This document shows positions 1 to 7,445 of a stretch of 64,000 nucleotides of DNA, one piece after another. Under the pieces are notes generated by a model that saw nothing but the letters and a program-made list of their open reading frames with translations, had not been told where the DNA came from and ran no database searches. This DNA is from DATJFQ01 sp035495555 (GTDB taxonomy: Bacteria > Acidobacteriota > Vicinamibacteria > Vicinamibacterales > 2-12-FULL-66-21), in assembly GCA_035495555.1 (NCBI GenBank), contig DATJFQ010000077.1, positions 79,456 through 143,455 on the forward strand. Reading direction: 5' to 3'. How positions within the stretch are numbered: the first letter of the stretch is position 1; each line of letters opens with the position of its first letter. The translations under genes and the position numbers were made by a program.

Positions 1-2
1 GC

Positions 3-1058
3 CGGCGCGGCGCCGGCTTTGCGCTCGCCGCTGCCGCCGCGGCAGCGATCATCGTCAGCCCCGCCGCCTTCTGGCTGCACTCGCATGAGTTCACGCGACC
101 GGCGTCAACTTCCGCCGCCGCCGCGGCTCCGGCGGACGACGTCGCGCTGCCCCCGGCGCCGTCGCGAGCTGCGCAGGATTCTTCAGTCCAGACCCACGCG
201 CCGGCACACACACCGCCGCTCGGGAAAACGCCGGCCCGCCTCAACGTGGCGGACGCCGACAACGCGGGCCGCGGCGCACACACGGTGCCGGCAACGGTCG
301 TCGGTCCGGCGTTTTCGAGCGAGGGCGGCGCGGTGTTCTTCACCGAGGATGACGAGGCAGGAGCGCATAGTGCGCTCGTGCGCAGCGACGGCGCGTCGCG
401 CGGCCCGGTGCTGAAGATTACTCGCGTCCTGGACGACAGCTCGCGGAATTTCCACGCGCAGCCGTCGCCCGACGGCACGCGGATCGCGTTCGACTCCGAT
501 CGGGAAGGGACGCGGGGCGTCTTCGTCGCCGATAACACCGGACATAACGTGCGCCGCATCAGCGGCGAGGGCTTTGCGGCGGTTCCGAGCTGGTCGCCTG
601 ACGGAAGCCGGGTCGCCTTCGTGAAAGCGGAAGCCGATCATCCGGACGTGTGGAACCTGTGGGTCGCGGATTTAACCACTGGACGGCAGCGGCAGGTGAC
701 GTTCAACGCCAGCGGCCAGCCGCTCGGCGGCTCCTGGTTCCCCAATGGACACGAGATCGCGTACAGCCGCGGCGACGCGATCGTCGTGCAGGACATCGAC
801 GTCGACGCCGTCCGGTCGTTTCGCGCGCCGGTGGCCAACCGTGAACTCGGCACGCCCGCCGTGTCCCCCGATGGCCGACACATCATCTTCCAGGTTGCGC
901 GCGACGGCGCGTGGCTGCTCAATCTGACAAACGGCAGCGTGCGCAAGGTGCTGGACGATCCCACGGCCGAGGAATACACGTGGGCGCCGGACGGACACCG
1001 GGTGGCCTTTCACAGCCGCCGGTCGGGTGGATGGAACGTGTGGGTGATGGGCGGATGA
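3..1058 (+). CDS. C-terminal part of a membrane-anchored TolB-like (PD40) beta-propeller protein, 5' end cut by the window
   Basis: The reading frame is open from the window edge to the stop at 1058. It begins with an Ala-rich hydrophobic stretch (about residues 5-22) that looks like one membrane helix. An Ala/Pro-rich linker of about 60 residues follows. Then come at least five WD40-like PD40 units, each centred on an SPDG-type turn (SPDGTRIAF, SPDGSRVAF, SPDGRHIIF, APDGHRVAF and a degenerate FPNG unit). In Acidobacteria this layout is usual for the periplasmic sensor half of a protein kinase or of a winged-helix transcriptional regulator. The cytoplasmic part lies outside the window, so I cannot choose between them. 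The beta-propeller assignment is firm; the role is unknown. Confidence 0.8.
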   Translation, partial: RRGAGFALAAAAAAAIIVSPAAFWLHSHEFTRPASTSAAAAAPADDVALPPAPSRAAQDSSVQTHAPAHTPPLGKTPARLNVADADNAGRGAHTVPATVVGPAFSSEGGAVFFTEDDEAGAHSALVRSDGASRGPVLKITRVLDDSSRNFHAQPSPDGTRIAFDSDREGTRGVFVADNTGHNVRRISGEGFAAVPSWSPDGSRVAFVKAEADHPDVWNLWVADLTTGRQRQVTFNASGQPLGGSWFPNGHEIAYSRGDAIVVQDIDVDAVRSFRAPVANRELGTPAVSPDGRHIIFQVARDGAWLLNLTNGSVRKVLDDPTAEEYTWAPDGHRVAFHSRRSGGWNVWVMGG

Positions 1059-1125
1059 AATAGCCCAGCCGTCCCCTGCAATTTTTTGTAGAGATGTCCG
1101 GTCCTCCTGGGTAAACTCGGGAGGA

Positions 1126-2403
1126 GTGTTCCGGAGAACAGCCCAACCGTTGTCCATCGCAGCGACCGCGCTGCTGGTGGTCGCGGCGTGCGCGCAGCAG
1201 CTTGGTCCCCCGCCGCACCACTCGCGCGGCGCCGACATCCGCCTCGTGTCGGACATCGAAACCATCCAGGCGACGGTTCCTGCGCACGCGACGCTCGACA
1301 GCCTTCTTCGCGGCAATCAGTTGCCCGACAACCTCGTGTCCGCCGCAGTCGGCGCGGCACGGTCCGTGTTCAATCCGCGGCTGCTGCGGGCCGATCGCCC
1401 CTACCGTCTGGTCCGATCCCTCGATGGCCTGCTGCGCGAGTTCACGTATCAAATCGACGCCGATCGCGTCCTCCGCATCATCAGCCGCGACCGGAACGAC
1501 CCGGAGGCGCTCGACGCGAGCGTGATGCCGTACGAGAAGACCGTGGAGGTCAGCGGCATCGACGCGCGCATCGATAGCGATCACGCGTCGCTCATTTCCG
1601 CGATCGACGAAAGCGGCGAGCGCGTGCAGCTCGCAATGGAGCTCGCAGACATCTTCAGCGGCCAGGTGGATTTTCAAACGGAACTGCAGCCGGGCGACAG
1701 CTTCAAGGTGCTGTTCGAGAAGACGTCGCACGACGGAGAGTTCTCCGGCTACGGTGCGGTGCTCGGCGCGTCGATTTCGGTCGACGGCCGTTCGATGAGC
1801 GCCTTCCGCTGGCAGGATCCGGCAACCGGGCACGTCGGGTATTACGACCAGGAGGGCCGGTCGCTCAAACGATTCCTTCTGAAGTCTCCGTTGAAGTTCG
1901 AACCGCGCATCACGTCGCGGTTCACGACGCGCCGCTTCCATCCAATCGATCACGTGTACAAGGCGCACCTTGGTGTGGATTACGGCGCGCCGACCGGGTC
2001 GCCCGTCGTGGCGGTGGCGGCGGGCGTCGTGCTCTCGGCTGCCTACAGCGGCGCCGGCGGCAACATGGTCCATTTGAAACACGCCGGCGGCGTTGAAACG
2101 TACTACCTGCATTTGTCCGCATTCGGGAGCGGCATCCGCGCAGGTGCGCATGTCGAACAAGGTCAAGTGATCGGGCGGGTCGGAGCCACCGGTGCCGCAA
2201 CCGGACCGCACCTGGACTATCGGCTCAAGCGCAACGGTGTGTTCGTCAATCCCGTCGCGGAACACGCACGCCAGGCACCGGGCGACCCCATTGCCGGCGC
2301 GCAACTCGCGGCGTTCAAAACCGGCCGCGACTCCGTTCTGAAACAGATGACCGCCGCACTCGCGATCACCGATACCCAGGCAGCAGTCGCCAGTCGCCAG
2401 TAG
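1126..2403 (+). CDS. M23 (LytM-type) peptidase, predicted lipoprotein
   Basis: Predicted cell-wall endopeptidase or LytM-like regulator. The GTG start directly abuts a GGGAGGA stretch. The N-terminus is a lipoprotein signal (hydrophobic run ending in VVAAC, Cys about residue 22). A middle region of about 230 residues resembles the OapA/LysM-like domain of MepM-type enzymes. The C-terminal M23 domain (about residues 265-385) has the first zinc motif HLGVD and a final motif GPHLD where most active enzymes have HLH. The second metal-binding His is therefore Asp. Asp can bind zinc, so activity is possible but not assured. The last codons, including the stop, lie inside a heptamer repeat array, so the extreme C-terminus may be repeat-derived. 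Confidence 0.9.
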   Translation: MFRRTAQPLSIAATALLVVAACAQQLGPPPHHSRGADIRLVSDIETIQATVPAHATLDSLLRGNQLPDNLVSAAVGAARSVFNPRLLRADRPYRLVRSLDGLLREFTYQIDADRVLRIISRDRNDPEALDASVMPYEKTVEVSGIDARIDSDHASLISAIDESGERVQLAMELADIFSGQVDFQTELQPGDSFKVLFEKTSHDGEFSGYGAVLGASISVDGRSMSAFRWQDPATGHVGYYDQEGRSLKRFLLKSPLKFEPRITSRFTTRRFHPIDHVYKAHLGVDYGAPTGSPVVAVAAGVVLSAAYSGAGGNMVHLKHAGGVETYYLHLSAFGSGIRAGAHVEQGQVIGRVGATGAATGPHLDYRLKRNGVFVNPVAEHARQAPGDPIAGAQLAAFKTGRDSVLKQMTAALAITDTQAAVASRQ

Positions 2404-2550
2404 CCAGTCATCAGTTACCAGTCTCCAGCTCTATTTCGGTCCGGCAACTGGCCACTGGCCACTGGCCACTGACAACTGGCCACTGGCCACTGGTTACTGG
2501 CAACTGGTTACTGGTTACTGGCCACTGGTTACTGGTTACTGGTTACTGGC
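2384..2550. repeat. Inverted heptamer array, CAGTNNC arm then GNNACTG arm
   Basis: The left arm has six 7-base units of the form CAGTNNC (2384-2425). A short unrelated loop follows. The right arm, about 110 bases, has ACTGGCC/ACTGGTT units, the reverse complement of the left. The left arm overlaps the end of the M23 peptidase gene, and its unit CAGTAGC provides the stop codon. The array could fold into a long imperfect hairpin. Confidence 0.9.
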
Positions 2551-2556
2551 TACAAT
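2551..2556 (+). promoter_or_regulatory. -10-like box TACAAT, possible leaderless start of the DUF1015 gene
   Basis: TACAAT sits at the exact right edge of the heptamer array. It is separated by only 6 bases from the ATG at 2563, and no Shine-Dalgarno sequence is present. Transcription would be expected to start at or next to the ATG. I see no convincing -35 element. Confidence 0.45.
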
Positions 2557-2562
2557 AGCCGG

Positions 2563-3783
2563 ATGGCCGTCATCCGACCCTTCCGCGCCGTACGGCCGGA
2601 CGCTGCCGTGGCGCCATCGGTTTCCTCGGTCCCCTACGACGTTGTTTCCACGGAGGAAGCCCGCCATCTCGCGTCCGGCAATCCGCTGAGCTTTCTGCAC
2701 GTCACGCGATCCGAAATCGATCTGCCGGTCGACACCGATCCGTATTCAGACGCGGTTTACGCGAGAGCGGCGGCGAATTTCGCGGCATTGCGCGATGCCG
2801 CGCCGCTCATCTCGGAGGCGGAACCCTCGCTCTATCTATACAGGCTTCGCATGGACGACCACCAACAGACCGGCGTCGCGGGCTGTTTCTCGGTCGACGA
2901 GTACGAGCGGGACGTCATCAAGAAGCACGAGCGTACCCGCCGCGACAAGGAAGACGATCGGACGCGTCACATCATCGAGCTGCGCGCACAGACGGGCGTG
3001 GTGTTTCTCACCTATAAAGCGTCCGCCGGAGTGACATCGATCGCGGCGGTGCTGACGGGGGAGTCGCCGTTGTACGACTTCACGGCCGCCGACGGGGTGC
3101 AGCACACGATCTGGAAGGCCGACGCGAGGCAGTCCGCCGAGCTCGTGGATGTATTCACCCGAATACCCGCGTTGTACATTGCGGACGGACATCATCGCGC
3201 GGCGAGCGCCGCGCGGGCGCGCGCGGAGTTGCGCACGCGAGGAGATGTCGGCGACGCGGACATGTTCGTGGCCGTCGCGTTTCCGGACGATCAGGTGCAG
3301 ATTCTTCCGTACAACCGAATCGTGAGCGATCTCGGCGCGCACACGCCCGACGGTTTTCTTGCCGCGCTGCGGGAACGACGCGTCCCGGTGCAGCACGGAA
3401 AACCACGGCCTGCCGCGAAACGGCACGTGTCGATGTACCTCGCCGGCCGTTGGTACGATCTCGATCTCTCCGAAGTGCAGCCGGCAGATCGATCCCATGC
3501 GGCGGCGCTCGACGTCGCGCGACTGCAGCATCACGTGCTGGAGCCGCTCCTCGGCATCGGCGACGTCCGAACGGACAAGCGGATCGACTTCATCGGCGGC
3601 GCGCGTGGAACGTCGGCGCTCGAAGCGGCGGTCGATCAGGGCCGGGCGGCCGTCGCGTTCTCGATGTATCCGGTCACGATCGACGATTTGATTGCGATTT
3701 CGGACGAGGGTGCCATCATGCCGCCCAAGTCGACCTGGTTCGAACCCAAGCTCCGCGACGGACTGCTGACCCATGTCATTTAA
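2563..3783 (+). CDS. DUF1015 family protein, linked to serine biosynthesis genes
   Basis: A 406-residue member of the DUF1015 family (COG4198), recognised by its N-terminal pattern (FRAVRP, VPYDVV, NPLSFLHVTRSE) and the internal segment YIADGHHRAASA. The biochemical function is not established to my knowledge. The gene overlaps serA by 11 bases, and serC follows, so the three probably form one operon. The same DUF1015-serA-serC linkage is known from other phyla, which suggests a role in or near the phosphorylated serine pathway. No phosphoserine phosphatase is visible nearby. There is no signal peptide or membrane segment. The start is the ATG just after a TACAAT box. Confidence 0.85.
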   Translation: MAVIRPFRAVRPDAAVAPSVSSVPYDVVSTEEARHLASGNPLSFLHVTRSEIDLPVDTDPYSDAVYARAAANFAALRDAAPLISEAEPSLYLYRLRMDDHQQTGVAGCFSVDEYERDVIKKHERTRRDKEDDRTRHIIELRAQTGVVFLTYKASAGVTSIAAVLTGESPLYDFTAADGVQHTIWKADARQSAELVDVFTRIPALYIADGHHRAASAARARAELRTRGDVGDADMFVAVAFPDDQVQILPYNRIVSDLGAHTPDGFLAALRERRVPVQHGKPRPAAKRHVSMYLAGRWYDLDLSEVQPADRSHAAALDVARLQHHVLEPLLGIGDVRTDKRIDFIGGARGTSALEAAVDQGRAAVAFSMYPVTIDDLIAISDEGAIMPPKSTWFEPKLRDGLLTHVI

Positions 3784-5029
3784 GGTGCTCGTGGCCGACA
3801 AGTTCGAGAAAAGCGGCATTGCCGGCCTGAGCGCGGCCGGCTGTGAGGTCCAGTACGAGCCGGATCTCAAAGACGATGCGCTGGCCAACGCGATTGCGGC
3901 GAGCGGCGCCGAGGCGCTCGTCGTGCGCAGCACCAAAGTGACCGCGCCGATGATGGACGCCGGGCGCCTCGCGCTCATCGTCCGTGCCGGTGCGGGCTAC
4001 AACACGATCGATGTTGCCGCGGCATCGACACGCGGCATCTATGTCTCGAACTGCCCCGGCAAGAACGCGATCGCCGTGGCGGAGCTGGCCTTCGGGCTGC
4101 TGCTTTCGCTCGACCGTCGCATCCCGGACAACGTCGCCGAGCTGCGCGCGGGAAAGTGGAACAAAAAAGAGTTTTCCAGGGCAGCGGGCCTCTACGGGCG
4201 CACGCTCGCGCTGCTGGGCGTGGGCAGCATCGGACAGGAAGTCGTCCGTCGCGCCGCCGCGTTCGGCCTGAACGTCGTCATCTGGAGCCGGCGGTTCGAC
4301 GGCCGCTCCGGCCCGCTGGACGACGAGGCGGCGCGGGAGCTGGGACTCGAGGCGGCGGCCCGCACCGTCGACATCGAGCTGGCGCCGACCCCGGGCGACG
4401 CCGCGGCCCGGGCCGATATTCTGAGCGTGCACGTCGCGCTCGGGCCCGGCACGAAGGGACTCGTGAATGCGGAGCTGCTGGCGCGTCTGAAGCCGGGTGC
4501 GATCGTCATCAACACGGCGCGAGCCGAGGTCGTTAACTACGAGGCGCTCGCGGCCGCCGTCAAGGACCGCGGGATCCGCGCGGGGCTCGACGTGTACGCG
4601 AACGAGCCGTCCGCCGCGACAGCCGACTTCACCGATCCCATCATCGGCCTCCCGAATGTCTACGGCACGCATCACATCGGCGCGTCCACGGATCAGGCGC
4701 AGGAAGCGATTGCCGCGGAAACCGTTCGCATCATCCGGAGCTACAAGGAAACCGGCCGCGTGCCGAACGTCGTCAATCTGGCGCGGCGGACACCCGCGAC
4801 GCACATGCTGGTCGTCCGGCACCGGGACAGGCCCGGCGTGCTCGCGCACGTATTCGACCACCTGCGCCGCGCGAACCTGAACGTGCAGGAGACGGAGAAC
4901 ATCGTGTTCGAAGGCGCCGAAGCCGCCGTTGCGCGGATCAACCTGGATGGCGAGCCGCCGTCGTCGCTCTGCAACCAGATCAAGTCCGAGAACGCCGACG
5001 TGCTCGACCTGCAGTTGGTCGGTTTGTGA
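3773..5029 (+). CDS. serA: D-3-phosphoglycerate dehydrogenase with C-terminal ACT domain
   Basis: Oxidises 3-phosphoglycerate to 3-phosphohydroxypyruvate, the first step of serine synthesis, in the cytoplasm. It is 418 residues long. The N-terminal substrate domain is followed by a Rossmann fold with the nucleotide motif GVGSIGQ. Catalytic Arg (TARAEVVN), Glu (ANEP region) and His (GTHHIG) motifs are present. About 75 C-terminal residues form an ACT-like domain (HMLVVRHRDRPGVLAHVFDHL), expected to sense serine. This is the short single-ACT form without the intervening domain of longer enzymes. The start overlaps the DUF1015 gene by 11 bases. Another 2-hydroxyacid dehydrogenase is possible in principle, but the adjacent serC makes SerA by far the best call. 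Confidence 0.92.
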   Translation: MSFKVLVADKFEKSGIAGLSAAGCEVQYEPDLKDDALANAIAASGAEALVVRSTKVTAPMMDAGRLALIVRAGAGYNTIDVAAASTRGIYVSNCPGKNAIAVAELAFGLLLSLDRRIPDNVAELRAGKWNKKEFSRAAGLYGRTLALLGVGSIGQEVVRRAAAFGLNVVIWSRRFDGRSGPLDDEAARELGLEAAARTVDIELAPTPGDAAARADILSVHVALGPGTKGLVNAELLARLKPGAIVINTARAEVVNYEALAAAVKDRGIRAGLDVYANEPSAATADFTDPIIGLPNVYGTHHIGASTDQAQEAIAAETVRIIRSYKETGRVPNVVNLARRTPATHMLVVRHRDRPGVLAHVFDHLRRANLNVQETENIVFEGAEAAVARINLDGEPPSSLCNQIKSENADVLDLQLVGL

Positions 5030-5042
5030 AGCTATTGGAAAC

Positions 5043-5074
5043 TGATTGGGAATTGGGAATTGGGAATTGGGAGT
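5043..5074. repeat. Short GGGAATT heptamer array between serA and serC
   Basis: About four consecutive GGGAATT-type units, the last changed to GGGAGTT, fill most of the 51-base gap between serA and serC. Only one arm is present. It ends 6 bases before the serC ATG, so it would lie in the leader of serC on an operon transcript. Confidence 0.85.
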
Positions 5075-5080
5075 TTTGAG

Positions 5081-6175
5081 ATGTCCACCACCACCGCCCG
5101 GATCTTCAATTTCGCCGCAGGCCCTGCGGTGCTGCCGCTCGAGGTCCTCGAGGAGGCGCAGCGCGACCTGATCGCGCTGCCTGGCGTCGGCATGTCGGTG
5201 CTCGAGATCAGCCACCGCTCGAAGACCTTCGACGCGATCATCCAGGGATGCGAGCGCGACATGCGCACGCTGGCGGGGATCCCGGAACACTACAAGGTGC
5301 TGTTTCTGCAGGGCGGCGCGAGCCTGCAGTTCTCGATGGTGCCGATGAACCTCCTGCCCGCCGGCGCTTCGGCGGACTACATCCTGACCGGTGTGTGGTC
5401 CCAGAAGGCGGTGAAGGAAGCGAAACGGGTCGGAAGCGTACGTATCGCGGGGTCGACTGAGGCCGAGCGCTTCACGCGCGTGCCGAAACAATCGGAGCTC
5501 GCGCTCGATCCGGATGCCGCGTATGTCCACATCACGTCGAACAACACCATCTACGGGACGGAGTGGCAGTGGCTGCCGGACCCCGGACGCGTGCCGCTCG
5601 TGTCAGACATGTCGTCGGATATCTTCAGCCGCCCAATCGAGATCGAGAAGCACGCGCTCATCTACGCGGGCGCGCAAAAAAATCTCGCGCCGGCCGGCGT
5701 GACGATCGTGATCGTCCGGGAAGACCTGCTGGAGCGCTCGCAGGCCTCGCTCCACACGACGCTGAACTACAAGGTGCAGGCGGACAACAACTCGCTGTAC
5801 AACACGCCGCCCGTGTTCGCGATCTACGTGATGCGGCTCGTCATGACCTGGCTGCTGAAGAACGGCGGTCTGAGCGCCATCGAACAGGCGAACATCCGCA
5901 AGGCCGACAAACTTTACGCCGAGATCGATCGCACCGGGTTCTACCGCGGACACGCGTCGCCCGACAGCCGTTCGCGGATGAACGTGACGTTCCGGCTGCC
6001 CTCGGAAGCGCTCGAGCAGACCTTCGCGAAGGAGGCGACCGCCGCCGGGCTTGACGGCCTCAAGGGCCATCGCTCGGTCGGGGGGCTGCGCGCCTCGATC
6101 TACAACGCGTTCCCGGAAGCCGGCGTCGACGCGCTCGTCTCGTTCATGCAGGAGTTCGAAAAGAAGAACGGATAA
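5081..6175 (+). CDS. serC: Phosphoserine aminotransferase
   Basis: PLP-dependent transaminase converting 3-phosphohydroxypyruvate and glutamate to phosphoserine and 2-oxoglutarate. It is 364 residues long, the usual SerC size. Motifs include NFAAGPAVLP at the N-terminus, the phosphate-binding LQGGASLQF segment, the PLP-lysine segment YAGAQKNLAPAG and the C-terminal RSVGGLRASIYNA. The start is the ATG at 5081. An upstream in-frame codon would translate the heptamer repeat and is rejected. It follows serA in the same direction. Confidence 0.96.
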   Translation: MSTTTARIFNFAAGPAVLPLEVLEEAQRDLIALPGVGMSVLEISHRSKTFDAIIQGCERDMRTLAGIPEHYKVLFLQGGASLQFSMVPMNLLPAGASADYILTGVWSQKAVKEAKRVGSVRIAGSTEAERFTRVPKQSELALDPDAAYVHITSNNTIYGTEWQWLPDPGRVPLVSDMSSDIFSRPIEIEKHALIYAGAQKNLAPAGVTIVIVREDLLERSQASLHTTLNYKVQADNNSLYNTPPVFAIYVMRLVMTWLLKNGGLSAIEQANIRKADKLYAEIDRTGFYRGHASPDSRSRMNVTFRLPSEALEQTFAKEATAAGLDGLKGHRSVGGLRASIYNAFPEAGVDALVSFMQEFEKKNG

Positions 6176-6208
6176 CGCGACCACCGGCCTGACGGCGTCA
6201 GCCGCGCA

Positions 6209-6271
6209 GCCCGAAGGTCGCGAAGCTCCCGAAGTTGATCCCTGTTGATTTCGGTTCTTCGGGCTTTCGGG
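6209..6271. repeat. Imperfect inverted CCCGAAG / CTTCGGG array in the serC-desaturase gap
   Basis: The left arm has CCCGAAG-type units spaced 7-9 bases apart. The right arm has the complementary CTTCGGG/CTTTCGGG units, with about 17 bases between. It lies in the 299-base gap 6176-6474. The rest of that gap holds no recognisable gene, only a weak promoter candidate. The array belongs with the other inverted arrays by architecture, although its period is less regular. Confidence 0.6.
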
Positions 6272-6390
6272 ATCGTCGCGCGCCGCGCCGTCTGCCGTTT
6301 CAGCGTGTCAGTGGCTGTCGTCGACAGCCCACGCCGCCCTCGCGGCTGCGTCCGGCAGGTCGTGGCTGTAAAACGCTGTCCAGCACCGAC

Positions 6391-6417
6391 TTGCGGCGCG
6401 TACAGAACTCTTACAAT
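6391..6417 (+). promoter_or_regulatory. Weak sigma-70-like promoter candidate for the desaturase
   Basis: TTGCGG and TACAAT are 15 bases apart, shorter than the ideal 17. The candidate lies about 57 bases upstream of the desaturase start. Confidence 0.3.
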
Positions 6418-6474
6418 GCTCGCCGGCGCAGCCTGTTAACGTTGTTACCTTATTTCCCTCTGCAGGAGACTGGG

Positions 6475-7338
6475 TTGACAACACTTCGGCAGGCCGTCCG
6501 GACGGCATATGCATTTTCCACACTGAACTGGATCACCGCGGGGTTCATGGTCGCGTTTCACGCGCTCGCGATCATGGCGTTGTGGTATTTCTCCTGGACC
6601 AACCTGCTCGTCGCCCTCGGGCTGCACTGGATGGCGGTCGGCTTCGGCATCAGCCTCGGGTATCACCGGCTTCATACGCACCGCGGCTTCAAGACATCGA
6701 AGGCGTTCGAGTACTTCCTGGCGGTCTGCGGGTCGATGACGCTTGAGGGGGGGCCGCTGTTCTGGGTCGCCACCCATCGGCAGCACCATCAGCTCTCCGA
6801 CCACGAGGGCGACCCGCACAGCCCGCGCGACGGCGGATTCTGGGCGCACATGGGGTGGATCCTGTTCGGGGACACGCACCACAACAATACCGAGTTGATG
6901 TCAAAATACGCGCCCGACCTGGCGCGCGACCCGTTCTACCGCTGGCTCAATTCCTACCACTGGGTCCCGCTGACAACAGTGGGCGTCGTGCTGCTCGCGT
7001 TCGGCGGATGGCCGCTCGTCCTCTGGGGCATCTTCCTGCGCGTGATTGTCGGTCTCCATGCCACGTGGCTCGTGAACTCGGCCACCCACATGTGGGGCAC
7101 GCGCCGCTTTGCCACGCGCGACGATTCACGGAACAGCTGGTGGGTGGCGCTTCTCACGTTTGGCGAAGGCTGGCACAACAACCATCACGCGCACCCGGTT
7201 TCGGCGCGTCACGGCCTGGCGTGGTACGAGTTCGACATCAGCTGGATCACGCTGAAACTGCTGAACGCCGTCGGCATCGTCCGCGATCTGAAGGTCGCAA
7301 AGGTCCGCTCGGCGGAACCCGAGGAACAAGCGGCGTAG
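6475..7338 (+). CDS. Membrane fatty acid (acyl-CoA delta-9 type) desaturase
   Basis: Integral membrane di-iron desaturase that introduces a double bond into a fatty acyl chain. It is 287 residues long from a TTG start preceded by AGGAGA about 5 bases upstream, which decides the start. An upstream extension would translate non-coding-looking DNA. Three histidine boxes are present: HRLHTH (about residue 63), HRQHH (about 98) and HNNHH (about 235). Hydrophobic segments flank them (about residues 15-55 and 150-185). This is the stearoyl-CoA desaturase/DesC type rather than the soluble acyl-ACP type. The gene stands alone, between serC and a permease gene. The exact position of the double bond cannot be read from sequence. 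Confidence 0.9.
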   Translation: MTTLRQAVRTAYAFSTLNWITAGFMVAFHALAIMALWYFSWTNLLVALGLHWMAVGFGISLGYHRLHTHRGFKTSKAFEYFLAVCGSMTLEGGPLFWVATHRQHHQLSDHEGDPHSPRDGGFWAHMGWILFGDTHHNNTELMSKYAPDLARDPFYRWLNSYHWVPLTTVGVVLLAFGGWPLVLWGIFLRVIVGLHATWLVNSATHMWGTRRFATRDDSRNSWWVALLTFGEGWHNNHHAHPVSARHGLAWYEFDISWITLKLLNAVGIVRDLKVAKVRSAEPEEQAA

Positions 7339-7403
7339 AAGAGAATTCGGAATTCAGAATACAGAACTCAGAATGTGGTTCTGACTTCTGACTTCTCTCT
7401 TCC
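7339..7403. repeat. Inverted TCAGAAT/TCAGAAG-type array
   Basis: It starts right after the desaturase stop. The left arm has AATTCAGAATACAGAACTCAGAAT-like 7-8-base units (only partly quoted). The right arm has complementary TTCTGAC units and ends in CTCTCTTCC, which pairs with the GGAAGAG-like start. It may form a hairpin behind the desaturase gene. Confidence 0.75.
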
Positions 7404-7445
7404 GCGATCGCAACTCTGGAGCGGGTAGCTTCCGTCTAAGACGGC

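Noticed and set aside
919..2304. Long open frame of 461 codons on the minus strand
   Set aside because: It is antisense to the M23 peptidase, which has clear motifs and a signal peptide. Long antisense frames are expected in GC-rich DNA.
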